From assembly GCA_028749115.1 (NCBI GenBank), contig JAQURD010000001.1, positions 1 to 64,000 of the forward strand: 64,000 nucleotides of DNA, given 5' to 3'. A program made the position numbers and the translations under genes. Every line of letters begins with the position of its first letter. Positions within the stretch are counted from its first letter, which is position 1. This DNA is from Acidobacteriota bacterium (GTDB lineage Bacteria; Acidobacteriota; Aminicenantia; Aminicenantales; Saccharicenantaceae). Positions 43,388 to 54,632 of this stretch are shown here, piece after piece. The notes under the pieces were generated by a model. It did no database searches and had not been told where the DNA came from. It saw nothing but the letters and a program-made list of their open reading frames with translations.

Positions 43388-46300
43388 ATGAGCCTTTCTG
43401 AATTTTCTATAAAGCGGCCGGTTTTTATCACCATGCTTATTCTGGTTATACTGGTTCTTGGCTTTATATCTTTAAGCCGCCTGCCAGTTGACCTGATGCC
43501 TGATATCACTTTTCCGACTTTGAATGTTTCCACTTCCTATGAAAATACGGCCCCTGAAGAAATGGAACAAATAATAACCAGGCCAATTGAGGAAGCTTTA
43601 AGCTCCGTCCCTGGAGTCGAAGAAATTTTTTCGGTCTCTTCACAAGGCAGGAGCACTGTCCGGGTCATGTTTGAGTGGGGAACTAATATTGACGAAGCGG
43701 CTAATGAGATCAGGGAGAGAATTGACCGAATTATCGGGAGATTTCCGGAAGAAGTTCAGCGACCCACGCTGAGAAAATTTGACCCGGCCCAAAGTCCGAT
43801 TTTGACGGTTGGCATTCTGACCGAACTTGATCCCCTTCAGGTTAGAAGAATAATAGATGAACAGATTTCTTACCGGTTGGAAAGGGTACCGGGAGTAGCT
43901 TCAGTTGATGTTTGGGGAGGCCTGGAAAGGGAGATCCAGGTTAATATCTTCCCGAATAAGGTTAAAGCCCTTGGTTTGCCTCTCGATTTAATTATCAGCA
44001 AGATCAGGCAGGAAAACGTTGATATACCAGCCGGAACAATCGAAAAAGGCAACTATGAAATTACAGTCCGCATTCCCGGGGTTTATACCAATATCGATCA
44101 AATTAAAGAAACTATTGTCGCCGTTCGAGATGGAGGCGTTATCAGGATAAAAGATATCGCTAATGTTGAAGATACCAACCGTCGGGTGACAAGAATAGCC
44201 AGGGTTGACGACCTGCCAAGCATTTCTTTATCTATCTACAAGCAATCAGGAGAGAATACAGTCAATGTGGTTGATGGAGTTTATAAAGAACTGGAATACG
44301 TCAAGCAAGACTATCCCCAGTTCAGGTTCATTGTCTTAAGAGATAATGCTAAATATGTCAGGAATGCCATTAATAACGTGGGCACCTCAGCCTTATACGG
44401 CGGCTTGCTGGCTGTTTTGGTTTTGCTGTTTTTCCTGGTCAATCTCAGAAGTACTCTGGTTATAGCCCTGTCGATCCCGATTTCGATTATTGCTACTTTT
44501 ACTTTGATGTATTTTGGCGGCTTTACCCTGAATGTTATGAGCCTGGGCGGCCTGGCTCTGGGGATCGGCATGATGGTTGATAACTCCATCGTTGTTTTGG
44601 AGAACATCTTCCGGATGAGGGAGGGTGGTGTGTCCTTGCAGAAGGCGGCGGTAGATGGGGCAACAGAAGTGACCTCAGCCATCATTGCCAGCACGGTGAC
44701 AACGGTCATCGTTTTTCTGCCTATGCTTTTTGTGCGGGGAGCTTCCGGTATTATGTTCAAGCAGCTGGCCTATGTGGTGGCCTTTTCTTTAGCTTGCTCG
44801 CTGATCGTGGCCCTCACCCTGGTACCGATGCTGGCCAGTAAAATTCTGAAGGGCGACAATATTGGTAAACATGATCCGGAGAAGACACTGGCAGTCAAAG
44901 CGAAACAGATTTTCTCCAATATGGAAAACGGTTATAAAAGGCTTCTTGACTATTGCCTCCATCACCGCTTCCGGGTGCTGTGGATTACAGGACTCCTTCT
45001 GGTTATCAGTGTTTTCCTTTTCCGCTTTATCGGCCAGGAATATATGCCCCAGACAGACGAGGGCGAAGTTAGAGTTACAATTGAAATGGAGGTAGGTACC
45101 AGGCTATCGGTTATGGATCAAAAGCTCAGGGAAGTGGTGAATATGGTCAAGCTGCTGGTGCCTGAAATTGAATCAATCGAAGAAAGGGCTGGCAGTGGCG
45201 GCTGGCGGGGAGGGGCTAACCGTGGCAGCATTACCCTTAAACTTGTTCCAAAGGCCAAAAGAAATAGGTCAAGCATGGATATAGCAGCTGATCTTAGCCG
45301 GCAACTATCCAACGTCCCGGGAGCTATTATCAGGACAAGAGCGACCGGCGGGCAGATGATGTTTGGCATGAGGGGTGGCGGCGGCGAAGAGAGGTTACAG
45401 ATTGAGATTCGGGGTTATGATCTGGAAGTTGGCCAGAACCTGGCTCAGGAAGTAAAGAGAGTGGTGGAAAAGATAAAAGGAGTAACTGACGTCAGTATCA
45501 GCCGGATAGAAGGAACGCCGGAGCAACGCCTGGTTATTGACCGGCATAAAGCCTCTGAAATGAAATTATCGGTCAATCAAATCGGGACCTTTATCAGCAC
45601 CATTTTATCTGGTTCACAGGCCAGTCAATTTAGAGAAGCTGGTCGGGAATACAGAATTCTGGTCAAGGTTAAAGATTCAGAGCGGCTTGATGTCAATGAC
45701 TTGCTCGATCTGACTATAACCAACTCTGATGGGGAACAGGTTAGCTTGCGAAATGTGATTGAAGTTCAAAGCGGGCGTGGCCCGCAGCAAATAGAGAGAA
45801 GAGACAGGGAAAGAATCATTAACGTCTCAGGCGAAATTGCCAACAGGGATCTCGGTTCGGTGATCAGGGATGCTCAGCGGGCTATTAAGACTATTCCGCG
45901 GCCAGCTAATTTTGCCATCAGTTTCACCGGTGATTATGAAGAACAGCAGAAAGCCAACCGTGAATTAATGATCAGTATTATCCTTGCGCTTTTTATGGTT
46001 TATATGGTTATGGCTATGCTGTATGAGTCTCTACGGGATCCGCTCATCGTCATGTTCTCTGTGCCCCTGACTGTTATTGGAGTTGCTTTTATTTTATTGC
46101 TGACCGGAACAAGCATCAACGTCCAGGCCTATATTGGCATGATCATGCTGGGTGGTATTGTCGTCAATAATGCCATACTACTGGTGGACTATACCAATCT
46201 TTTAAGGCGCCGTGACGGCTTTGAGATGATGGAAGCTATCAAAGAAGCTGGCCGCAGACGGCTGCGACCAATCCTGATGACTGCCCTGACCACCATTCTT

Positions 46301-46480
46301 GGCATGATGCCCCTGGCGCTGGGTATTGGTGAAGGAAGCGAAGTCCAGACACCTTTGGCCCGGGTAGTCATCGGCGGCCTGACCAGTTCAACCTTTATCA
46401 CCCTGATAGTTATTCCGGTCGTCTATTCACTTCTTGAACAGAGAAGGCAAAAAAGAGCAGCCAACAATCAAGTGTTATGA
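43388..46480 (+). CDS. RND-family (AcrB/MexB-type) efflux transporter
   Basis: A 1030-residue inner-membrane pump of the HAE (AcrB-like) group: N-terminal [23 protein letters not shown]4 with the proton-relay Asp in [19 protein letters not shown], and the mirrored second half with [26 protein letters not shown] plus [24 protein letters not shown]. Twelve membrane helices and two large periplasmic loops are present. The first loop includes [28 protein letters not shown] Gly-rich insert ([14 protein letters not shown]) lies in loop 2. Members export drugs, lipids or siderophores; the cargo cannot be read from the sequence. It converges with the ZIP gene, overlapping by 6 bp. Confidence 0.94.
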   Translation: MSLSEFSIKRPVFITMLILVILVLGFISLSRLPVDLMPDITFPTLNVSTSYENTAPEEMEQIITRPIEEALSSVPGVEEIFSVSSQGRSTVRVMFEWGTNIDEAANEIRERIDRIIGRFPEEVQRPTLRKFDPAQSPILTVGILTELDPLQVRRIIDEQISYRLERVPGVASVDVWGGLEREIQVNIFPNKVKALGLPLDLIISKIRQENVDIPAGTIEKGNYEITVRIPGVYTNIDQIKETIVAVRDGGVIRIKDIANVEDTNRRVTRIARVDDLPSISLSIYKQSGENTVNVVDGVYKELEYVKQDYPQFRFIVLRDNAKYVRNAINNVGTSALYGGLLAVLVLLFFLVNLRSTLVIALSIPISIIATFTLMYFGGFTLNVMSLGGLALGIGMMVDNSIVVLENIFRMREGGVSLQKAAVDGATEVTSAIIASTVTTVIVFLPMLFVRGASGIMFKQLAYVVAFSLACSLIVALTLVPMLASKILKGDNIGKHDPEKTLAVKAKQIFSNMENGYKRLLDYCLHHRFRVLWITGLLLVISVFLFRFIGQEYMPQTDEGEVRVTIEMEVGTRLSVMDQKLREVVNMVKLLVPEIESIEERAGSGGWRGGANRGSITLKLVPKAKRNRSSMDIAADLSRQLSNVPGAIIRTRATGGQMMFGMRGGGGEERLQIEIRGYDLEVGQNLAQEVKRVVEKIKGVTDVSISRIEGTPEQRLVIDRHKASEMKLSVNQIGTFISTILSGSQASQFREAGREYRILVKVKDSERLDVNDLLDLTITNSDGEQVSLRNVIEVQSGRGPQQIERRDRERIINVSGEIANRDLGSVIRDAQRAIKTIPRPANFAISFTGDYEEQQKANRELMISIILALFMVYMVMAMLYESLRDPLIVMFSVPLTVIGVAFILLLTGTSINVQAYIGMIMLGGIVVNNAILLVDYTNLLRRRDGFEMMEAIKEAGRRRLRPILMTALTTILGMMPLALGIGEGSEVQTPLARVVIGGLTSSTFITLIVIPVVYSLLEQRRQKRAANNQVL

Positions 46481-47290
46481 GAAGGCAACGTCAAGAATCA
46501 TCATCAGGATAAAACCAGCTATAAGGCCAATCGTTGATAAGTCTGATTCACCGGAGCCTTGAGATTCGGGAATAACTTCTTCAACGACAACAAAAATCAT
46601 TGCCCCGGCAGCAAAAGATAGGGCATAAGGCAGGATGGATATTATCCTGGTAACAGCCAGAGCGCCCAGCACAGCGGCCAGCGGTTCGACCAGCCCGGAC
46701 AGTTGCCCTAAGAAAAAGCTTCTTTTCCGGCTAAGGCCGGCTGCCCTCAAGGGCCCGGAAACAGCCAGTCCTTCTGGCAAATTCTGGAGCCCAATACCTA
46801 TGGCCAGGGCGATGGCTCCGCCTAATGTACCTGAGGATGGCAGCGAGAGAGAAACTGCTCCAAAGGCCACGCCAACCGCCAGGCCTTCTGGAATATTATG
46901 AAGAGTGATGGCCAGAACCAGCAGGGTCGTCTTTTTCCAGTGAGTTCTTAAGCCTTCAACCAGTTGTTCGGACAGGAACAGATGAAGGTGGGGCAAAATC
47001 TTATCCAGGGCAAAAAGTGAGCCAGCTCCAAGCAGAAATCCCACGGCTGCTGGCAGCCAGATCGGAAGGCTTTTTCCTTTTGACATGTCAATTGCTGGTG
47101 CCAGTAGTGACCAGAAGCTGGCTGCCACCATGACGCCAGCGGCAAAACCCAGCATTAAGTCAAGAAGTTTCCGGCTGGTAGTCTTCAGGAAAAAGACTGA
47201 GGCTGATCCAGCGGCGGTCATTAAATAAGTAAAAAGGGTAGCTATCAGGGCTTGAAGGACGGGTGAAAGACATGAAAAACTCTGGATCAT
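46475..47290 (-). CDS. ZIP-family metal transporter (GufA/ZupT-like)
   Basis: About 271 residues from the ATG at 47290, chosen because family members start just before QALIATLFTYLMTAAGSASVFF; the frame is open to an ATG at 47368. Eight membrane helices. The metal-site helices 4 and 5 are LAITLHNIPEGLAVGVAFGA and LQNLPEGLAVSGPLRAAG (H-N-x-P-E-G, N-x-P-E-G). A late EEVIPES is the third conserved segment. Imports Zn, Fe or other divalent cations in the family. Confidence 0.9.
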   Translation of the reverse strand: MIQSFSCLSPVLQALIATLFTYLMTAAGSASVFFLKTTSRKLLDLMLGFAAGVMVAASFWSLLAPAIDMSKGKSLPIWLPAAVGFLLGAGSLFALDKILPHLHLFLSEQLVEGLRTHWKKTTLLVLAITLHNIPEGLAVGVAFGAVSLSLPSSGTLGGAIALAIGIGLQNLPEGLAVSGPLRAAGLSRKRSFFLGQLSGLVEPLAAVLGALAVTRIISILPYALSFAAGAMIFVVVEEVIPESQGSGESDLSTIGLIAGFILMMILDVAFS

Positions 47291-47462
47291 GGGCTTTAGC
47301 TCATAAAAATAGATAAAAATTCCAGAATAGTCAATTGCTCTTATTAGATTTTTGCATTCCCTATTCATATTTAACAGTGATAATCTTCTGTTTAGTTTTT
47401 TTCTTGCAACTTTTATCTGGCCAAATATATAATCAAAAAGACTAATCAGAGAGGAGGTTTCA

Positions 47463-50400
47463 ATGTCTGCTATTTTTAACAGAAAAAATCCTGGTTCTTA
47501 TTTTTTAATTCCGGCAGTCTTCTTATTAATTTTTTTAGCAAAAACTTCATTCCTGCTGGCTGGTGAGGAAGCCAGGGTGCTGCGTTTTCCGGCGATTTAT
47601 GATGATGTGGTGGTTTTTTCTTATGCTGGTGACCTTTATTCAGTTCCAGCTTCGGGCGGAACAGCCAGAAGGCTAACATCTCATCCGGGTTATGAGGCTT
47701 TTGCCAGGTTTTCACCTGATGGTAAATATATTGCCTTTACAGGGGAATATGATGGCAACCGAGAGGTTTATTTGATGCCGGCCGAAGGCGGCAACCCCAC
47801 CCGTTTGACTTACACGCCGGTTCTGGCCCGTGACGATATATCTGACCGTATGGGGCCAAATAATTTAGTCATTGGTTGGACGCCTGATGGCCAGAATATT
47901 GTTTACCGTTCACGTCAGGCTGAGTGGAATGATTTTAACGGCCAGCTTTATTTGGTCTCAAAGGATGGCGGATTTCCAGAGGAACTGTCACTGCCGCGTG
48001 GCGGTTTTTGCTCTTTTTCACCGGATGGTTCAAAACTGGCTTTTAATCGCATTTTCCGTGAATTCCGTACCTGGAAGAGGTATCGCGGCGGTATGGCTGA
48101 TGATGTCTGGATTTATGATTTTAAAAATAAAAAAACTGAAAACATAACCAATAATCCAGCTCTTGATATTATCCCGATGTGGAGCGGAGAGAAAATTTAT
48201 TTTCTTTCAGACCGTGGGGAAGAGAAGCGTTTAAATATTTATGCCTATGATGTCGAGACAAAAGATACCAGGAAAGTAACAGACTTTAAGGATTATGATA
48301 TAAAATTTCCTTCGCTTGGCCAGGAAGCTATCGCTTTTGAAAACGGCGGCTATCTCTACAAGCTTGATCTATCCAGTGAAAAAGTCAGTAGAATCCCGGT
48401 CTATATTGCTGATGATCAATCCGGGTCGAGGGCCGAACTGGTTAAGGTGGCTGATAAAATTACCGGTTTTGATCTGGCCCCGGATGGAGCCCGGGCTCTT
48501 TTTGGAGCTCGCGGAGAGGTTTTCACTGTTCCGGCTAAAAACGGCAATACCCGCAATCTGACCAATACTCCCGGTGTTCATGAGCGGGATGCCACCTGGT
48601 CGCCGGATGGCCGCTGGATTGCTTTTATTTCTGACCGGCAAGGAGGAGATGAGATCTATATCATCCCCCAGAATGGTGCTGGCCAGGCAGTTCAATTAAC
48701 TTTTAATTCTGATAGCTATAAATATGCACTTCTCTGGTCACCGGATAGTAAAAAGATTCTCTGGTCTGATAGACTCTTCCGCCTGCGGCTCGTTGATATT
48801 GATAAAAAACAGATAATAGAGGTGGCTAAGGGGAAAGCCTGGGAAATCAGCGATTATGCCTGGTCACCTGATTCTAATTGGGTGGCTTATTCTCAGCAGG
48901 AGCTTAATTCTATAGATAAAATTTATCTTTATTCGCTGGCCAATGGAAAAACTATGGAGGTGACAGATAACTGGTATTCTTCCTATTCACCCTGCTTTAG
49001 CAGCGACGGAAAATATCTATTCTTTGTTTCTGACCGCGATTTTAATCCAGTTTATAGCCGGACAGAATTCAATCATGCCTATTTAACTATGTCAAGAATC
49101 TATCTGGTGACCTTAGCGGCTGAAACTAAATCACCCTTTGAACCGAAAAGTGATGAAGTCAAGATAGTTGCAGCTTCGGCGGAGGGAGCTAAAGGAGAAA
49201 AATCTGATAAAGAAAAGGCCGCTGGTGCACCAGCCAGGCCAGTTGCTGAGAAGGTAGCAGTCAAAGTGGACGAGGCTGGCCTTAAAGATAGAATTGTCGC
49301 CTTGCCGATTGAGGTGGCGAGATATTCATCTTTGACCTCAGCCGGTGACCGGCTTTACTATCTTAGAAGAAGTATGGCTGACCGCCAGAGCAGTTTCAAA
49401 TACTATGATCTTAGCAAGAGAGAAGAGAAAGATCTGGGTCAGGTCAATGCTTATGTTATTTCAACTGATCAGAAGAAAATGCTGGTGGCTCAGCATCGCG
49501 ATTACGCCATCATTGATTTGCCTTCGGCCCCGGTAAAGATTGAGGATAAACTGGATCTAAGCGGCCTGGAAATGTGGCTTGACCGTCAGGCTGAGTGGGC
49601 CCAGATTTATAACGAATGCTGGCGCCAGATGAAAGATTTCTTCTATGCTCCTAATATGCACGGCGTTGACTGGGAAAAAGTCAAAGCTCAGTATGAGCCT
49701 CTGGCCAGGGCGGTCAATCACCGGGCTGATTTAACTTATGTGATCGGGGAAATGATTGGCGAGCTCAATTGCGGTCATACTTATGTAGGCGGAGGCGACC
49801 TGCCAGTTGTTCAGAGAGTCAACGTAGGCCAGCTCGGAGCGAAACTGGAGAAAGACAAGGCTACTGGCTATTACCGGATTATAAAGATTCTGGAAGGCCA
49901 GAACTGGGATGAAGACCTGCGTTCGCCATTGACTGAAGTGGGTGTTAAAGTTAAAGAAGGTGATTATATAATTGCTATTAATGGCCAGCCGGTCAATCAG
50001 GTCAAAAATATCTATGAGCTGCTGGTCAATACGACCGGACGGCAGGTAACGCTCAAAGTCAATTCTCAGCCGGCTGATAAGGGAGCGAGAGAAGTAGTCA
50101 TTGTGCCCATAGAAAGGGAAAACAGCCTTTATTATTACAACTGGGTCAAAAGAAATGCTGAGGTGGTAGCTAAAGCCACTGATAACCGGGTAGCATATAT
50201 TCATGTTCCTGACATGGGTGTTCCCGGGTTGAATGAGTTTGCCAAGCATTTTTATCCTCAGGTCAATAAAAAGGCCCTGATCATTGATGTGCGGGGTAAT
50301 GGCGGTGGCAATGTTTCGCCCATGCTGATTGAAAGATTAATAAGGCAGGCAGCTTTTATTGAGGTCGCCCGCGGTTCAGTTCCAAACTGGGATCCAGCCG

Positions 50401-50789
50401 CGGTCATCATGGGGCCGAAAGTCTGTCTGGCTAACGAATTCTCTGCCTCAGATGGGGATCTCTTTCCCTATCGTTTTAAACACTATGATTTAGGTCTGCT
50501 GATTGGCAAGAGAACATGGGGCGGAGTGGTCGGAATTCGCGGCACATTACCTATCGTTGATGGCGGCTTTTTAAATAAGCCGGAATTCGCTCCTTATAGC
50601 CTGGAAGGTAACAAGTGGATAATTGAAGGTGAAGGAGTTGAACCTGATATTTTTGTCGATAATGATCCAGCTAAGGAATATGAGGGAATCGACGAGCAAC
50701 TGAACAAAGCCATTGAAGTTATTCTGGAAGAACTTAAGACCAAAGAGAAGAATATTCCGCCGGTGCCACCTTATCCAGTAAAAAAATAG
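47463..50789 (+). CDS. Tricorn-like S41 protease with beta-propeller and PDZ domain
   Basis: An 1108-residue protein with a signal peptide (YFLIPAVFLLIFLAKTSFLLAGEE). Two beta-propeller blocks of TolB/PD40 repeats span about 35-560 (RFSPDGKYIAFTGEYDG, TWSPDGRWIAFISDRQGG). A charged linker (EGAKGEKSDKEKAAGAPA) is next, then the C1 helical domain (LDRQAEWAQIYNECWRQMKDFFY with catalytic-region H in MHGVDWEK), PDZ (about 780-870; VKEGDYIIAINGQPV) and the S41 core. The core contains RGNGGGNVSPML and ANEFSASDGD with the Ser nucleophile (S994 or S996), then GVVGI and an E-rich end. It trims peptides from upstream proteolysis; here it is exported. GGAGG precedes the ATG. Confidence 0.95.
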   Translation: MSAIFNRKNPGSYFLIPAVFLLIFLAKTSFLLAGEEARVLRFPAIYDDVVVFSYAGDLYSVPASGGTARRLTSHPGYEAFARFSPDGKYIAFTGEYDGNREVYLMPAEGGNPTRLTYTPVLARDDISDRMGPNNLVIGWTPDGQNIVYRSRQAEWNDFNGQLYLVSKDGGFPEELSLPRGGFCSFSPDGSKLAFNRIFREFRTWKRYRGGMADDVWIYDFKNKKTENITNNPALDIIPMWSGEKIYFLSDRGEEKRLNIYAYDVETKDTRKVTDFKDYDIKFPSLGQEAIAFENGGYLYKLDLSSEKVSRIPVYIADDQSGSRAELVKVADKITGFDLAPDGARALFGARGEVFTVPAKNGNTRNLTNTPGVHERDATWSPDGRWIAFISDRQGGDEIYIIPQNGAGQAVQLTFNSDSYKYALLWSPDSKKILWSDRLFRLRLVDIDKKQIIEVAKGKAWEISDYAWSPDSNWVAYSQQELNSIDKIYLYSLANGKTMEVTDNWYSSYSPCFSSDGKYLFFVSDRDFNPVYSRTEFNHAYLTMSRIYLVTLAAETKSPFEPKSDEVKIVAASAEGAKGEKSDKEKAAGAPARPVAEKVAVKVDEAGLKDRIVALPIEVARYSSLTSAGDRLYYLRRSMADRQSSFKYYDLSKREEKDLGQVNAYVISTDQKKMLVAQHRDYAIIDLPSAPVKIEDKLDLSGLEMWLDRQAEWAQIYNECWRQMKDFFYAPNMHGVDWEKVKAQYEPLARAVNHRADLTYVIGEMIGELNCGHTYVGGGDLPVVQRVNVGQLGAKLEKDKATGYYRIIKILEGQNWDEDLRSPLTEVGVKVKEGDYIIAINGQPVNQVKNIYELLVNTTGRQVTLKVNSQPADKGAREVVIVPIERENSLYYYNWVKRNAEVVAKATDNRVAYIHVPDMGVPGLNEFAKHFYPQVNKKALIIDVRGNGGGNVSPMLIERLIRQAAFIEVARGSVPNWDPAAVIMGPKVCLANEFSASDGDLFPYRFKHYDLGLLIGKRTWGGVVGIRGTLPIVDGGFLNKPEFAPYSLEGNKWIIEGEGVEPDIFVDNDPAKEYEGIDEQLNKAIEVILEELKTKEKNIPPVPPYPVKK

Positions 50790-50883
50790 CTCGGTTTCCT
50801 GTAAAGTGAAACCTATTATCTGTTCTTAGCATTAAGGCGGGTAGGTGTATAATGAAAAAAAATTGAAGTCAGCTGGAGAAGAG

Positions 50884-51660
50884 ATGGGTCAACCGGAAAA
50901 GCAGGACGGACCGAATAAAATCAAACATCTTATAGGAGTGATGAGCGGAAAAGGCGGAGTGGGGAAGTCCACGGTTACCTATCTGACCGCCCTGGCTCTA
51001 AAACAAAAAGACTATAAAGTCGGCATCCTCGATGCTGATATTACCGGGGCCAGCATTCCCCGGATGATGCATCTTCCCAAGTATGAAATGAAAGTGGCGG
51101 GCGATTTTATTTGTCCGGTGAAAACTGAGCAGGGGCTCGAAGTCATGTCCATCAGCTTTCTGGTTGATAACGAAGAGCAGCCTGTTATCTGGCGGGGACC
51201 ACTCTTGAGTAAAGCTATCCAGCAGTTCTGGGGTGAAGTTCTCTGGGGAGAGCTGGACTTTTTAGTTATTGATATGCCGCCAGGAACATCGGATGTGGCC
51301 ATCACCGTCATGCAGTCTTTGCCCTTAAATGGATTTATTTATGTCACCACTCCCCAGGATCTGGTCTCGGTGGTTGTGGCCAGATCCATCCAGATGGCGG
51401 AGTTGCTTAAGATCCCGGCTCTCGGTCTGGTAGAAAATATGAGCTATTTTATCTGTCCTCACTGTGGCCAGCCAACAAATTTTTATGGTCAAAGTAAGGC
51501 TGAGAAACTGGCCAAACAGTCTGGAACGGAATTAATAGTTCGGATTCCAGTTAGCGTCGAGCTGGCCCGGATGCCGTCGGAAGGACTGAAGCTCGAATCA
51601 CCGGTAGTAGCGGAAGTTCTGGACAAATTAGGAAACTTTCTGAGCCATAAACTAAAATGA
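50884..51660 (+). CDS. Mrp/ApbC/NBP35-family P-loop ATPase (Fe-S cluster carrier)
   Basis: Start set at the ATG at 50884 with GGAGAAG upstream; the GTG at 50845 lies within a TATAAT box. About 258 residues. Deviant Walker A GKGGVGKST with preceding MS, switch I DADITGASIPRM, DMPPGTSD, and the family signature ENMSYFICPHCG with the CxxC that binds the bridging [4Fe-4S] cluster. The protein stores and delivers Fe-S clusters in the cytoplasm. No N-terminal DUF59 domain is present. Confidence 0.92.
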   Translation: MGQPEKQDGPNKIKHLIGVMSGKGGVGKSTVTYLTALALKQKDYKVGILDADITGASIPRMMHLPKYEMKVAGDFICPVKTEQGLEVMSISFLVDNEEQPVIWRGPLLSKAIQQFWGEVLWGELDFLVIDMPPGTSDVAITVMQSLPLNGFIYVTTPQDLVSVVVARSIQMAELLKIPALGLVENMSYFICPHCGQPTNFYGQSKAEKLAKQSGTELIVRIPVSVELARMPSEGLKLESPVVAEVLDKLGNFLSHKLK

Positions 51661-51677
51661 CCAGAAAGAGCTGGTGG

Positions 51678-51738
51678 AAACCGGCCGATAATTAACTTCA
51701 AATTGGATACTTAGAATTAAAAAGCTAGGCCGGTTTTT
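51678..51738 (+). terminator. Long-loop hairpin after the Mrp gene
   Basis: AAACCGGCC (51678-51686) and GGCCGGTTT (51728-51736) are perfect 9-bp complements with a 41-nt loop and end in a T-run. It lies 18 bp after the Mrp stop and may terminate that message. Confidence 0.5.
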
Positions 51739-51808
51739 ATGGCTTAGATGATATAATCTTAAGAAAATTTATTAGCTTTTTATGAGACGATAGAAAAGGA
51801 ATAGGTCA

Positions 51809-54529
51809 ATGGAACAGCCGTCATCAGAGAAGAAGTTCTGGAAATATTCGGCAGAAGAAATTGCCGCTCATTTTGGTACCGATTTAAAAAAAGGCCTGAC
51901 TTCAGAGCAGGCCAGCCAAAACCTGGAGAAATATGGCCCAAACGAGCTGGAAGCAGCCCCGGGCCGTTCGCCCCTGTCTGTCTTTTTTGATCAGTTTAAA
52001 TCATTTTTAATCTGGGTTTTAATCGGAGCGGCCATCATCTCAGGTCTGATGGGTGAGTGGATCGATTCCCTGGCCATCGTGGCGATCGTCATCCTTAATG
52101 CCATTCTTGGCTTTGTTCAGGAATACCAGGCAGAAAAGGCTCTGCTGGCTCTTAAAAAGATGGCCGCCCCGATGTGCCGGGTAATCAGGAATGGGCAGTT
52201 AGTTCAAATTCCTGCCCGCCAGGTAGTTCCTGGAGACATCCTTGAACTGGAGGCCGGCGACAATATAAGTGCTGACGCCAGGATAATATCACATACTCCT
52301 AATTTTTCCGTTCTGGAAGCCAGTTTGACTGGCGAATCGACACCGGTCTATAAGACCAGCCTCGAGCTGGAGGAGGAAGACATCCCCTTAGCTGACCGGG
52401 CTAATCTGGTCTATGCTGGCACTTCTGTTTCGGCTGGCAAGGCTATGGCTATTGTTGTTCAGACTGGCATGTCAACTGAACTGGGCAAAATTGCCCGGAT
52501 GATTCAGGAAATCTCCATGGAAACGACGCCTCTCCAGAGGAAACTGGAGCAATTCGGCCGGTTGCTGGTTTATCTCTGCTTTGGGCTGGTGGCAGTGGTT
52601 TTTCTGCTGGAATGGCTCAGGGGCGGGAAATTAGTTGAAGTCTTTTTAACGGCAGTCAGCCTGGCGGTAGCAGCCATACCGGAAGGGCTGCCGGCAGTGG
52701 TGACCATTGCCTTAGCCCTGGGTGTTCAACGTTTAGTTAAACGCCATGTCCTTATCCGGAAATTGCCATCCGTTGAAACTCTGGGAGCAGCTACTGTCAT
52801 CTGTTCTGATAAAACAGGCACGCTGACCAGAAATGAAATGATGGTCAGAGCTGTCTATGCTAACGGGCAGCTGTTTACGGTCAGCGGGAATGGTTATGAA
52901 CCTGAAGGAGATTTTATCCTCGGAAAAGATAAGATTAATCCAGCCGACTATCCGGAGGTTTTAAAAACTCTAACCTGTGGAGTTCTCTGCAATTCGGCTT
53001 CTCTGGTTGAGGAAAATGGGAGGTATAGAATCGCCGGAGATCCAACGGAAGGGGCCTTGCTGTCAGCCGGATTGAAAGCTGGTCTGGAAAAAAACACACT
53101 GGAAGACGAGGAGCCCCTGGTCGAGGAGATTCCGTTTGATTCCGAGCGGAAAATGATGACCATGATCAGGCGCTCTGGCGAGCGATATGTGGCCTATGTA
53201 AAAGGGGCACCGGATATTCTTCTTCAGAATTGCAGCCGGTTGCTGGTTAATGGCGAGGAAGTTCCCCTCGGCCAGGAAGAGTTAAAAAAGATTCTGGAAG
53301 TTAATGATAGCCTGGCCAAACAGGCTCTGCGGGTCCTGGGTTGTGCTTACCGGGTAATGCCTTCTTTGCCCGACAGGATGGACGCTTCTTCCATAGAAAA
53401 AGACCTGGTCTTTACCGGCCTGGTGGCCATGATTGACCCCCCCCGAAGTGAGGCCATTGAAGCCATGGGTAAATGCCTCCAGGCTGGCATCAAGCCGGTG
53501 ATGATCACCGGTGATCATAAAATCACGGCTATGGCTATCGCCTCAGAGATGAGTATGCTTCAGCCAGGCTCGGAAGCTCTGAGTGGAGAAGAGCTGGACA
53601 GCCTGAGCCAGGAGGAGCTGGAAAAACGGGTAGAAAAAATTCAAGTTTATGCCCGCGTTTCCCCTGAGCATAAGTTGAGGATAGTCAGGGCCTGGAAGAA
53701 AAAGGGGGAAGTGGTGGCTATGACCGGCGACGGAGTGAACGATGCTCCGGCCGTTAAAGAAGCAGATATCGGAGTGGCCATGGGTATTACCGGCACTGAT
53801 GTAACCAAAGAAGTCTCTGATATGGTTATTACTGATGATAACTTTGCCTCCATCGTAGCCGCAGTCGAAGAGGGCCGGGCTATTTATGACAATATCAAAA
53901 AGTTTGTTCATTACCTTCTGTCCTGCAATTTGGGCGAAATTATGGTTATGTTCGTGGCTTCTTTGGTAGGCTGGCCGGTGCCACTTTTACCTATTCAAAT
54001 CCTCTGGGTCAACCTGGTCACCGACAGCCTGCCGGCTCTGGGACTAGGTTTTGATCCTCCTGATAAAGATATTATGAAACGAGTGCCCAGGAAGCCCAAT
54101 GAACCAATTATAGAGAGAAACAGAGGCAGCTTGATGGCTGTTCAGGGCTTATTTATCGCACTTTGTTCTTTAGTTGCCTTCACTTATGTTCTTTTTGTTG
54201 AAAAAGAGGGTGTGGGCCGGGCCAGAACAGCTGCCTTTATCGTTCTGGCTGTCGCCCAGCTTTTCCAGGCCTTGAATTCCCGTCACCAGATGAAATCAAT
54301 TTTTGAACTGGGCTTTTTTACCAATCTGAAGCTGATTTATGCTTTACTGATTTCTCTTGTCCTTCAGCTCTCGGTTGTTTATGTCCCGTTTATGCAAAAG
54401 ATTTTTAAGACTGAAAATCTGACCTTATTTGACTGGGTACTGGTTATTGTTTTATCTTCCTTGCCACTCTGGACAATGGAGCTGGTCAAGCTGCTCAACA
54501 AAAAATTTAAGATATATGAAATATACTAA
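51809..54529 (+). CDS. Calcium-type (P2A) cation-transporting ATPase
   Basis: A 906-residue P-type ATPase. N-terminal cation_ATPase_N motif (AAHFGTDLKKGLTSEQA), actuator TGE loop in SLTGESTPV, M4 PEGLP (AAIPEGLPAVVTIALALGV), phosphorylation site SDKTGTLTRNEM (D334), nucleotide site KGAPD, hinge TGDGVNDAPAVKEADIGVAMG, and M6 LWVNLVTDSLPALGLGFD with N and D as cation ligands. Pattern and length fit SERCA/PMR1-like P2A pumps that extrude Ca or Mn. A TATAAT (51752-51757) lies about 50 bp upstream. Confidence 0.94.
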   Translation: MEQPSSEKKFWKYSAEEIAAHFGTDLKKGLTSEQASQNLEKYGPNELEAAPGRSPLSVFFDQFKSFLIWVLIGAAIISGLMGEWIDSLAIVAIVILNAILGFVQEYQAEKALLALKKMAAPMCRVIRNGQLVQIPARQVVPGDILELEAGDNISADARIISHTPNFSVLEASLTGESTPVYKTSLELEEEDIPLADRANLVYAGTSVSAGKAMAIVVQTGMSTELGKIARMIQEISMETTPLQRKLEQFGRLLVYLCFGLVAVVFLLEWLRGGKLVEVFLTAVSLAVAAIPEGLPAVVTIALALGVQRLVKRHVLIRKLPSVETLGAATVICSDKTGTLTRNEMMVRAVYANGQLFTVSGNGYEPEGDFILGKDKINPADYPEVLKTLTCGVLCNSASLVEENGRYRIAGDPTEGALLSAGLKAGLEKNTLEDEEPLVEEIPFDSERKMMTMIRRSGERYVAYVKGAPDILLQNCSRLLVNGEEVPLGQEELKKILEVNDSLAKQALRVLGCAYRVMPSLPDRMDASSIEKDLVFTGLVAMIDPPRSEAIEAMGKCLQAGIKPVMITGDHKITAMAIASEMSMLQPGSEALSGEELDSLSQEELEKRVEKIQVYARVSPEHKLRIVRAWKKKGEVVAMTGDGVNDAPAVKEADIGVAMGITGTDVTKEVSDMVITDDNFASIVAAVEEGRAIYDNIKKFVHYLLSCNLGEIMVMFVASLVGWPVPLLPIQILWVNLVTDSLPALGLGFDPPDKDIMKRVPRKPNEPIIERNRGSLMAVQGLFIALCSLVAFTYVLFVEKEGVGRARTAAFIVLAVAQLFQALNSRHQMKSIFELGFFTNLKLIYALLISLVLQLSVVYVPFMQKIFKTENLTLFDWVLVIVLSSLPLWTMELVKLLNKKFKIYEIY

Positions 54530-54530
54530 A

Positions 54531-54558
54531 AGCCAGAAGACAGCTTAAACATCTGGCT
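54531..54558 (-). terminator. Terminator for the UlaG-like gene
   Basis: AGCCAGA / TCTGGCT, a 7-bp stem with 14-nt loop, followed on the reverse strand by TTTT. It lies 75 bp after the reverse-strand gene and could act for both converging genes. Confidence 0.45.
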
Positions 54559-54632
54559 GAAGCCCGGCCGGGAATTTAACTTATTTCAGAATTTGAGGAC
54601 GTGATTTTAGTGGCGATTATTCACTGGTCAAT